A DNA stretch of 64,000 nt from positions 682,001 through 746,000 of the forward strand of contig CM000689.1 in assembly GCA_000149225.2 (NCBI GenBank), given 5' to 3'. Each line of letters opens with the position of its first letter. Positions within the stretch are counted from its first letter, which is position 1. A program made the translations under genes and the position numbers. Positions 20,466-28,169 of this stretch are shown in pieces. The DNA is from Lachancea kluyveri NRRL Y-12651. Its lineage: Eukaryota; Ascomycota; Saccharomycetes; Saccharomycetales; Saccharomycetaceae. The notes below the pieces were generated by a model. The model searched no databases and was not told the origin of the DNA. It saw only the letters and a program-made list of their open reading frames with translations.

Positions 20466-21365
20466 ATGACGGCCTCAGACACATTCAAACTGTTTATCCT
20501 GAGACACGGCCAGAGCGAGCTCAACCACGAAAACATCTTTTGCGGCTGGATTGACGCCAAGCTGACCGAGAAGGGCAAGGCCCAGGCACGCAACGCTGCC
20601 CAGTTGATCAAAGAGTACGCCAGGAGCAATGCGTCGCCGATCCCACAGATTGCGTACACATCCCGGCTGGCAAGAACGAAACAGACCACGGAGGTGATGC
20701 TCCAGGAGTTTGGGCTCGTTGGCGACTACCACATCGTGACCGGCTGCAGCGACATCCCAGCGCTGACCAGGCCCACAGCCAGTAGACACGTCCCGGTCCT
20801 GCAGACGTGGAGGCTGAACGAGCGCCACTATGGATCGTGGCAGGGCCAGAGGAAGCCCAACGTGCTGAAGGAGTATGGGAAGGAGCAGTACATGTTCATC
20901 AGAAGGGACTACCAAGGAAAGCCGCCCTCAGCAGACCTGAGCAGGGAGATGGAGCAGGAGGAGAACGACCAGGGCCCGCTCACGGGCTACGACTTTAAAG
21001 AGCCCAATAGGCACGTCAAGTACGGCCGCGAAGAGGCCCATGGCGAGCCGCTGCCCAACAGCGAGTCGCTGCACGACGTTGTGCGCCGGCTCCAGCCATT
21101 CCTCGAGAGTGTGATCCTGAAGGACCTACAGGAGCGCCAGTCGTCTCTGATTGTGGGGCATGGGAGCTCTGTCCGCTCGATCCTGAAGATCCTGGAAGGG
21201 ATCTCGGACGAGGCGATCAAGGATGTTGACATCCCCAACGCGATTCCCCTGGTTGTTGAGCTGGACAGGAGCACGGGCAGATTTGTCCGCAAGTTGTACT
21301 TGGACCCGGAGTCTGCGAAGGTCAATGCCGCGCGTGTTCGCAACGAAGGGTTCGAAAAGCTATAG
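20466..21365 (+). CDS. GPM2/GPM3: Phosphoglycerate mutase-like protein, Gpm2/Gpm3 type
   Basis: A 299-residue histidine phosphatase superfamily member. The phosphohistidine motif LRHGQSE is at residue ~14, followed by the mutase-family GWIDAKLTEKG. The Glu of NERHYG is near 119 and the second catalytic His in VGHGSSVRS near 218. It is longer than Gpm1 (about 247) because of an insert at about residues 155-190, and the last motif reads GHGSSVR rather than HGNSLR, both like Gpm2 and Gpm3. Those S. cerevisiae paralogues do not substitute well for Gpm1, so the true substrate is uncertain. The N-terminus MTASDTFKLFILRHGQSEL is very like Gpm3. Single-copy form of the GPM2/GPM3 pair, in the expected position. 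Confidence 0.92.
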   Translation: MTASDTFKLFILRHGQSELNHENIFCGWIDAKLTEKGKAQARNAAQLIKEYARSNASPIPQIAYTSRLARTKQTTEVMLQEFGLVGDYHIVTGCSDIPALTRPTASRHVPVLQTWRLNERHYGSWQGQRKPNVLKEYGKEQYMFIRRDYQGKPPSADLSREMEQEENDQGPLTGYDFKEPNRHVKYGREEAHGEPLPNSESLHDVVRRLQPFLESVILKDLQERQSSLIVGHGSSVRSILKILEGISDEAIKDVDIPNAIPLVVELDRSTGRFVRKLYLDPESAKVNAARVRNEGFEKL

Positions 21366-21832
21366 CAGACGCGACTAAAACAGCGGTGAAAGAAAAGAAA
21401 AAACAAAAAAACAAAAAAAGATAATAAGATAATGATGTGTATGAAAATTGGGTCCATTCTATATAATTCTGTATGCAACGTTATATAACCGTTTTGATAA
21501 TGAAGAGAAAAAGAGAAAGATAGAGGAAAAAAAACAAATGAGAGAAAATAGATGGGAGATGAGAGATGGGAGATGAGAGATGAAAGGTGAAAGGTGAAAA
21601 ATGAAAAATGAAAAATGAAAAATGAAAAGTGAAAAGTGAAAAAGGAAAAGTGAAAAACAACGATAAAAGAATGCAAAATCTCTGTCTTAGTAGCATAGTC
21701 ACATGAACCCGTCCGGCCCTATTTTTGCACAGCGTGTTGGTAATGCGCGGTATAACGTTCAATGCGACGAGGTATCCTCTGGCGTATGGTTCAGTAGCTA
21801 CAAGACAAGACTTTTCCGGCTCGGGCACGCGT
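21366..21832. other. Convergent intergenic GPM/RPN4 with a minisatellite
   Basis: 3' ends of the two genes. It contains A-rich tracts directly after GPM and a tandem repeat at 21541-21659. No gene. Confidence 0.65.
21541..21659. repeat. Purine-rich minisatellite: GAGATGG and GAAAAATG units
   Basis: A run of GAGATGGGAGAT-type units changes gradually into GAAAGGT and then GAAAAATG/GAAAAGTG units, nearly all purine plus T on the plus strand. It lies downstream of GPM and of RPN4. Confidence 0.9.
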
Positions 21833-22604
21833 TCACGCGCTCACGTACTCCACGTTGTCCTTTGCAAACTGGATCGCCTTTTGCGCCTCCGCACCGCTCA
21901 AGTCGTGCTTCACCTTGACATGTCTGCTCAACGCGTCCCCACGGGAAAACGTCTTTTGGTAGCCCTCTGTGCCCTGCTGTTGGATGCAAACCAAGCAACG
22001 AAAGATCTTTTTCTTGGCCGCGTGGATAGTCTTCTGGTGTCTGATTAGATCATACGGTCTGGAAAACTTTTTGAGACACGGCTCCCCAGTAACAGGGTTA
22101 ATCAAGTGGCATGTGTGCACCTCCGTACACGTGCCACTGGAGCTGGAGCCGGCGCTAGAGTTAGAGTCAGAGTTGGCGGCAGTAGCAGTAGCAGTAGCAG
22201 TAGCAGTAGCAGTAGCAGTAGCAGCGGCTGCCAAGGTGGCATTATTTACAGTTCCAATAGCTTCTGCGTTCGCAGCAGCCAGAGGGGTCGCCGAGCCCGA
22301 ATGCGTAGGGGAAGGCGAGAGCTTCTTTCTCAGAGTTGGCGTCAGCAAGGCGCTCGAAGACTTTCTTCTGCTCGTATACTTTTTCTTGTTTCTGGACGAA
22401 GCAGCTGGTGGGGTGGACCCGATTGGCTTTGCCACGGGCGCAGAAACCTCTCTGGTGTACTCCTCCGGGGAACTGATTGTGGTCATGTCTTCTGCCGTAC
22501 TAGATAGTGCCTTGAACCTCTCGCCAGAGCAGACAACGCTAGGTTTCCTTGCTGCTTTGGCGGCGCTCTCAAATAGCATGTCGTCCTCGAATACCGACGA
22601 AGTT

Positions 22605-22643
<39 letters not shown>

Positions 22644-23557
22644 ATTGCCAGCTCGTGGTTCTTGTCGCCGTCGACAAAGCTTTCGTTGTTCAAACGGGAG
22701 GACCTGGAGTTGCGTCCCATACGGTCAAATATATGAGCCTCATCATTTTCGTCATCGTCATCATCATCTTCGTCTTCGTCGTCGTCGTCACCGTAGTCGC
22801 CGTCGTTGTCTTCTCCGCCTTCATTGTCGTCCTCCATAGCATCATCGCAGTGGTGTCCGTGCAATTGGCCGTGGCCGTGAACGCCACATCCGTCGTACTC
22901 GGCTCCGTCGTACTCGGCTCCGTCGTCATCGTCGCTGTAGTCGTCCTCCTCTTCATACTCCTGGTCAAAGATGGACATAGCTTCGCGTGTGGTGGACATG
23001 TTGTTGTCCTGCAGAGGCCAGAACATCATCTTGCCATCGTCGCAGTAATCAACGTATTCGTCGTCGCCCATCGTCATCATCCCCTCCTCGTCATTGTACA
23101 TGGCATTATTGGTGATTCTGATGCGCTGCTCCTTGGGCAGCCTTGTCAAAAATGGGTTGACAGCGGAAATATTGCTCAAGGACACGGTGTTCATCACGGG
23201 GGTTGCCGCAAAGCCTGTGTTGGCGACCGTCGTCGCGGCTGGCGTTGAGCGGCAGGACGTGGTGGTCAACGTTGGATCTGCATACTTGTTGAATATACTC
23301 TTGCTGTCTTGCTCCTGCTGGAGACCAGCCACTGCGTCCTGCTGCTGCACCTCGCTGGTGGTGTACTGCCTCAACGGCGATTGCGGCAGGGCCATAGACT
23401 GGTCCGGCAACAGTAGCAGGTCCTCCAGTGACCTGCTGTTCCAGGACTTTGGCTCGGATGCGTTGGTAGCGGGCATGTGGTACAGCTCGTCCTCTAGAAT
23501 GTCGGTCAGGGTTCTCCTCAGGTCAGGGAATTCATTGTTGGCTGCTGTAGTGGACAT
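21833..23557 (-). CDS. RPN4: Transcription factor of proteasome genes, Rpn4
   Basis: A 574-residue zinc-finger activator. In S. cerevisiae Rpn4 binds the PACE element (GGTGGCAAA) at proteasome genes and is itself degraded by the proteasome. The N-terminus contains LRRTLTDILEDELYH, matching Rpn4's conserved start. Long acidic runs of Asp/Glu fill about residues 170-330, and an alternating Ala-Thr run is near 450. Two C2H2-type fingers occupy about 475-560 (CHLINPVTG...CLKKFSRPYDLIRH and CLVC...KTFSRGDALSRH). YDL020C lies close to GPM2 and OSH2 in S. cerevisiae, matching its place here. Slightly longer than S. cerevisiae Rpn4 (531). Confidence 0.94.
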
Positions 23558-23596
23558 TGGCCTGTGCTTTGTTGTATTATAAAAGTGTGTTGCACC

Positions 23597-23603
23597 TTAC
23601 TAA
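23597..23603. promoter_or_regulatory. Yap1 response element (TTACTAA) upstream of RPN4
   Basis: TTACTAA, the Yap1 response element, lies 40 bases upstream of the RPN4 start codon. Yap1 control of RPN4 is known in S. cerevisiae. Being so close to the ATG, it could instead fall in the transcript leader. Confidence 0.5.
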
Positions 23604-23655
23604 TGGGTGCCAAAAGGGGCTTTCTTTTTGTCGAATCTCTCGTTAAGCGCGCTGA

Positions 23656-23658
<3 letters not shown>

Positions 23659-23687
<29 letters not shown>
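23659..23687. repeat. 29-base poly(dA) tract in RPN4 promoter
   Basis: An uninterrupted A29 about 100 bases upstream of RPN4; such tracts exclude nucleosomes in yeast promoters. Confidence 0.9.
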
Positions 23688-23690
<3 letters not shown>

Positions 23691-23768
23691 CACAGTGGGT
23701 CTTCGATTTTCGTTCGACGCGCCCAACAAATCGAAAATTTTTCGTAGAGACGGCCGTCCGCAGCGACA

Positions 23769-23781
23769 GAACATTCCAGAA
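23769..23781. promoter_or_regulatory. Heat shock element upstream of RPN4
   Basis: GAAcaTTCcaGAA is a perfect three-unit Hsf1 site (nGAAnnTTCnnGAAn), with a degenerate fourth and fifth unit to the right. It lies 212 bases upstream of RPN4. Hsf1 is a known activator of RPN4 in S. cerevisiae. Confidence 0.75.
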
Positions 23782-23948
23782 AGTTGGAGATATCACTAAA
23801 CAGTATTTCTATAAACGCATACATATACATGCGGCATAACTACATAAACTCGTACATATAGATATCTAATCACGTACGTAATGAGATACCTTGCGGGAAA
23901 GCAAGAGAGAAAAAGATAAGGTGGCCGGCGGCAACAACGTGCACACAA

Positions 23949-25661
23949 TCAGTGAGCCAGCGCAGAGTCCCAGAACTCCGTCTCCAGCTTGCACACACTG
24001 GCAAAGATCGACACAAGCACCTCGGGGTCGTCGAACGAGGCTGCCACACGGTCCAGAAGAGCCACACCCTCGTCCATAGCCTCACGGAACCATGGGGACA
24101 GGTAGTCTTGGCACCAGTCGTAGTACATGTCGTCTTTGGCCACGGTGATTTCCTTTTCACGTCTGATTAGCGCCTCACCGTAACCGTGCAAGCAGGGCGC
24201 CAATGACAGGACAATCTCCTCCCAGGAGCCGTGCTTGGCCACGTCTAGGAAAAACCTCGAGTACCTTTTCAAGGCCTCGCTCTTGGTGAGAGAGGTGAAG
24301 TACGAGGGGTCTGTGATGCCAAAGTGCTTAATCATCTTCTCGCGGTGCTTCTCCATCTCCTTCTTGATGTTGGAAACCACGGCCACCTCGGCCTCGATGT
24401 CCTCGAAGCGTGGCGCCTTGCTGGCAGCAAGACAGTAGATCTGCGCGTAGTTGTGCAAGTATGCGTAGTCCTGTTCCAAAAAGAACTGGAATTTGCTTCT
24501 TGGCAGCTCGCCCGTGGCCACCTGTCTCACAAACTCGTGGTTCACGTAGGATTCCCAGTGCGGCTTGACCTTGGGGTGGCTGATCAAATATTCGAAAAAG
24601 TTTTTGCCATTAGTGGCTGCGGTGGTGGTTGCAGCCGTAGTGGCGACGGTGTCGGTGGTGTCGGCGGTGAGCAGCGCGTGTCCGCCGTAGCAGACGTCCT
24701 GCACCATGTTTTCCAAAGGCACTTGCACTGCATAAACGTGGTTGACAGGCCCGTTTTTTTTGATGGATGGCGCCATGACATCGCAGCCAATCTCGATACA
24801 GTTGTGGACGTACTCTATGCCACCGTAAACGGCTGCCTCCAGCGAAAAGCCGTGGGCCAGGTTGCTGCTAATTGCCGAGGCCAGCGTGCAGCCGGTACCG
24901 TGAGTGTTGGTGGTGTCGCAGTACGCAGAGCGGTAGATGGTGACGTTGTTGCCAGCAAGCAGCACGTCTGTAACGTAGGCGTCTGCGCCCGCGTCGGATC
25001 CTGGGACAAGGCCTGCGCCGTTGGTATCCCAAGGAGCGTGGCCGCCCTTGACCAGCACATTCTGCGCGCCCGTGGCCTCCTTGACCAGATGGCTCAGGCG
25101 GCACATGTCCTCCACAGTCTTGATCTCCAGTTCGCGGCCAATCAGCTTGAAGCACTCGTAGATGTTGGGGGTCAGCAAAAACGCGTGTGGGGCAAGCTTC
25201 TTGATGCTCTCCACCATGGTGTCTCTAGCAAGCGAGTAGCCGGACGTTGCGACGAGGACCGGGTCAACCACCAACAGCGGCGACTTTTCAATGGTCTGTA
25301 GCTTGTTGCAGAGCACTTCGATGGCGTCGTGCGTCAGCATCCCGGTCTTGATCACATCCACGCGCATATCACGGAAGTTCACGTCTAGGATCTTCTCCAC
25401 TATGTCCTTCTTTGTTTCTAGCACGTCTGCAACGCCCACCGGTGTCTGCACGGTCAGCGCCGTGATACAGGTCAGCGCGTAGCATCTGTTGGCAGTGATG
25501 GTCTTGACGTCGGCCTCAATACCAGCGCCGCCGCTAGAATCGGACCCGGCCATGCTGAGGACTGTGGGTAGTTTGTCACGTCTCAGCACAAGGTATGGCG
25601 GTGGGGTGTTTATCCTGATGTTCCGAGCGGAATGGGTGGTTTGCGCAGTGCAGCTGTTCAT
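23949..25661 (-). CDS. THI20: Bifunctional HMP/HMP-P kinase and thiaminase II (TenA) protein
   Basis: A 570-residue fusion in thiamine synthesis and salvage. The N-terminal kinase (residues ~25-300) phosphorylates hydroxymethylpyrimidine and its phosphate. Visible motifs are TVLSMAGSDSSGGAGIEAD, VDPVLVATSG and the anion-hole block THGTGCTLASAI. The C-terminal TenA domain (~345-570) hydrolyses thiamine or aminopyrimidine, with WESYVNHEFV, FFLEQDYAYL, LAPCLHGYGEAL (probable nucleophile region) and YREAMDEG. Both domains are intact and in the order of S. cerevisiae Thi20 (551 residues). YOL055C follows GPM3 in S. cerevisiae, agreeing with this place. The start chosen is the first ATG; the first ~20 residues are not conserved. 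Confidence 0.96.
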   Translation of the reverse strand: MNSCTAQTTHSARNIRINTPPPYLVLRRDKLPTVLSMAGSDSSGGAGIEADVKTITANRCYALTCITALTVQTPVGVADVLETKKDIVEKILDVNFRDMRVDVIKTGMLTHDAIEVLCNKLQTIEKSPLLVVDPVLVATSGYSLARDTMVESIKKLAPHAFLLTPNIYECFKLIGRELEIKTVEDMCRLSHLVKEATGAQNVLVKGGHAPWDTNGAGLVPGSDAGADAYVTDVLLAGNNVTIYRSAYCDTTNTHGTGCTLASAISSNLAHGFSLEAAVYGGIEYVHNCIEIGCDVMAPSIKKNGPVNHVYAVQVPLENMVQDVCYGGHALLTADTTDTVATTAATTTAATNGKNFFEYLISHPKVKPHWESYVNHEFVRQVATGELPRSKFQFFLEQDYAYLHNYAQIYCLAASKAPRFEDIEAEVAVVSNIKKEMEKHREKMIKHFGITDPSYFTSLTKSEALKRYSRFFLDVAKHGSWEEIVLSLAPCLHGYGEALIRREKEITVAKDDMYYDWCQDYLSPWFREAMDEGVALLDRVAASFDDPEVLVSIFASVCKLETEFWDSALAH

Positions 25662-26210
25662 TTGTTCTGCGTTTGAGAGTGCAGGCGCGTGCGTGTGTTA
25701 GATGAAATCTTGGTCTTGGCCACACCTTGCACAAATGTTCATGAGGTTGTAGTTCGTCTGGTTTATATAGAGCTGTACGCGCGCACTCTTGTGGCCCTCG
25801 TTCGGCATCTGCTGAGGATTTCTGTCTGTTCTTAGAGTTTCCTCGTGCGCAGATGCGTTTTGCGACGTTGGGGAGGAGCAGAGGTGAGGCAGCAGCTAGT
25901 TGTGAAAGGGAGCCAGAACGTGCACACGGGGAGGGTGTCGTTGTGCAGAAAGTGTGCACTGCTCTAGCAAGTCCCAGTTGTGCAATGGCAGCTGGATACC
26001 CGTCTCTTTTTGTGAACAGACATGGTCCGCGAGCACTCATGGTGGCTAGCTGTGTTGTTGTGGGTCACAGCGGCTACGGAGGGCCCCATGCCGCAATCGC
26101 CTGCGCACGCCAGACTGGAAACAACGCATGCAAACGCACGCCAGCAGGGATAATACACCGTTTCCCCGAGCGGCGCACCATCGTTCTAGCCTCGTGCGTA
26201 AAACCAACTT

Positions 26211-26240
26211 CCTCCCCTCCCCTCCCCTCCCCTACTCCCC
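26211..26240 (-). repeat. CCCCT repeat, potential G-quadruplex on the minus strand
   Basis: Five runs of four C separated by one to three bases; the minus strand has five GGGG runs with very short loops, fitting the intramolecular G-quadruplex pattern. Confidence 0.8.
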
Positions 26241-26525
26241 TTATCGCTTTCAGACATCACGTGTACATGTTCCTCGTGTGCGCATAGTCGCCCACGCCGA
26301 CGACTGCTTGCTGTTGCCAAGTCTTCTTATCGAGTGGCTAGAAGCGTGGTTGAAAGAAGTTTACAGAACCGGGGAAAAGAGCGATTGAGGTGACCATGGT
26401 GCTGCGCGCGCTGCTGCTCTACGAGCTGGCAAGCGCTACCGCCAATAGTGATGACGTACCTTGCCCTGTCTTGTTTTACTGCCGCGAGCTTGCGGGATTC
26501 AAATCGTTGCAAAGGTACGGAGTTC

Positions 26526-26630
26526 AGTGCGAGTGCGAGTGCGAGTGCGAGCGTGGCGGGAGTGTAGTGCCAGAGTAGTGCCAGAGTAGTGCCAGAGTAG
26601 TGTCAGTGTTGTAGTGCCGGTGTAGTGCCA
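26526..26630. repeat. Tandem repeats: GAGTGC hexamer, then AGTAGTGCCAG 11-mer
   Basis: About four GAGTGC units are followed by about five imperfect copies of an 11-base unit based on AGTAGTGCCAG. They lie roughly 170-270 bases upstream of the mannosyltransferase start. Confidence 0.85.
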
Positions 26631-26797
26631 GCGCGGTACCCGTGTTTTTTCCGTTCCGTAAGAGGCACGACGGGGCGAGAATTGATAGGGACGTTTCTTC
26701 AAATCTCGGATCATCACTTGCAACAGCAGATATTGCATCGCCAACGACACAACTTGCCCACACGCACGCACACACGCACACACTCGTACGGCCATAT

Positions 26798-27985
26798 ATG
26801 GGAACACGCATAAAAAGACTGGGACTGCTTGCACTCGGCGTTTTCGTAGTGCTGCACATGCTTCACCTCTCGGGCCGGACGGCAAGCCAGCCGCTACAGA
26901 AACCACCAACCTCTCTGAGAAAACGCCTAAACAAACAGTTTGCATGCCCGCACCACGAGCCTATCCCCAGACAAGTCTGGCAGTCGTGGAAGAGCAAGTC
27001 CGACCTGGACAAGGAGTTTGAGCACAATGTCGAGACGTGGTCCAGCACCCCCGACTACCAGCACCACCTCCTGGACGACGCAGAGGTGTCCGAGTTTGTC
27101 AAGCATCGTTACGCTGCGATTCCCGAGGTTGTAGAAGCCTTTGAAAGGCTGCCCCGCAAGGTGCTAAAGGCGGACTTTTTCAGATACCTCGTCATCCTGG
27201 CAGAGGGCGGCACCTACGCCGACATCGACACATCGCTAACCACGCCCATGGACGAGTGGCTGCGGGACGGACAGCTGGCGGACCTGATGGACCGCGCAAA
27301 CGTGCCGCCGTCCAGGATCGCTGCGGTGATAGGTGTCGAGGACGAGTGCGACTGCTGGGGCTGGCGCGGGATCTTCACGAGAAGGCTACAGTTTTGCCAG
27401 TGGTCGTTCCAAGCCAAGAGAGGCCATCCGCTGTTTGCCGACTTGGTGGCCAAGATCACCGAACTAACGCTGCACAGCTACGATCCGCACACACAGCTGC
27501 TGACGTTTCCCACGGGCTACAAGGGCATGCCGAACATGGCCCCCGTCTACAATATGTCGCAGGGTAGCGACTCGTGGTACCATGGCGTCTTGGAGTGGAC
27601 GGGGCCCGGCGCCTTCACAGACTCTGTCTTCAAGTATCTGAACGACCTGTATCTAGACCGGTTTACCGAGATTGGTCCACAGGGGACCAGCGACGTGGCT
27701 GTTTGTCGCGGGGAAAGCTGTCTCCTCGATCCAAACAAGCCCTTGGACCTGGTGGCTAGCCTGCAGAACCCGCCCCCATTGAAGGACAACCTTCTAGGCA
27801 GGCGGCTGCCCGATCAGCCGGTGGGCTGGGAGAATTTTACCCTGATCCAGGAACCGCTATTGTTTGGCGACGTGGCGATCCTGCCCAAAGCGTACTTTAA
27901 CTCAAGGTACGCACAGGAACCCAGCACGAAGAACTACGTCGACCACGGCTTCAAGGGCACGTGGAAATGGCTGCCAGATACATAG
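26798..27985 (+). CDS. Golgi alpha-1,6-mannosyltransferase-like protein, glycosyltransferase family 32 (Och1/Hoc1 type)
   Basis: A 395-residue type II membrane protein from the ATG at 26798. An N-terminal basic patch and hydrophobic anchor (about residues 4-22) precede a GT32 catalytic domain. Family marks are WQSWKSKSD, LKADFFRYLVILAEGG and the metal-binding DxD motif in TYADIDTSL, plus RRLQFCQWSFQAKRGHP and LEWTGPGAFTDSVF. These match Och1 and Hoc1 rather than the Sur1/Csh1 sphingolipid branch. Such enzymes use GDP-mannose to extend N-glycan outer chains in the Golgi. Open frame continues upstream but with no family similarity. I expect no OCH1 or HOC1 here in S. cerevisiae, so this may be a lineage-specific paralogue. 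Confidence 0.88.
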   Translation: MGTRIKRLGLLALGVFVVLHMLHLSGRTASQPLQKPPTSLRKRLNKQFACPHHEPIPRQVWQSWKSKSDLDKEFEHNVETWSSTPDYQHHLLDDAEVSEFVKHRYAAIPEVVEAFERLPRKVLKADFFRYLVILAEGGTYADIDTSLTTPMDEWLRDGQLADLMDRANVPPSRIAAVIGVEDECDCWGWRGIFTRRLQFCQWSFQAKRGHPLFADLVAKITELTLHSYDPHTQLLTFPTGYKGMPNMAPVYNMSQGSDSWYHGVLEWTGPGAFTDSVFKYLNDLYLDRFTEIGPQGTSDVAVCRGESCLLDPNKPLDLVASLQNPPPLKDNLLGRRLPDQPVGWENFTLIQEPLLFGDVAILPKAYFNSRYAQEPSTKNYVDHGFKGTWKWLPDT

Positions 27986-28169
27986 CAGGGCGTGTAGCAA
28001 GGCACGTAGCCAAGTTCATAGCCGAACGCGTAATCACGCACACCACGCACACCACATACATGTGAGCAGCTGTGGGAAAAAGAAAATTCAAAAGCACTGC
28101 CCGCACTAGTACGCAAACAAACGCAATAAAAATACATACACATATACATACAGCACCGGGTTCTCCGTC

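Larger units (their letters stand above)
23558..23948. other. RPN4 promoter and THI20 3' region
   Basis: Both genes point left. It contains a Yap1-type site, a 29-base A run at 23659-23687, an RRPE-like GAAAATTTTTC near 23732 and a heat shock element at 23769-23781. Confidence 0.7.
25662..26797. other. Divergent intergenic THI20/mannosyltransferase
   Basis: More than 1.1 kb with a C-rich G-quadruplex-forming run (26211-26240), a GAGTGC hexamer repeat (about 26526-26552), an 11-base minisatellite (about 26561-26630), one ATCACGTG site near 26253 and a CA-rich stretch just before the next start. No gene is recognised. Confidence 0.6.

Noticed and set aside
22106-23582. Long open frames on the plus strand opposite RPN4
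   Set aside because: They are mirror frames of the acidic and Ala-Thr repeats of RPN4, which is supported by its zinc fingers.
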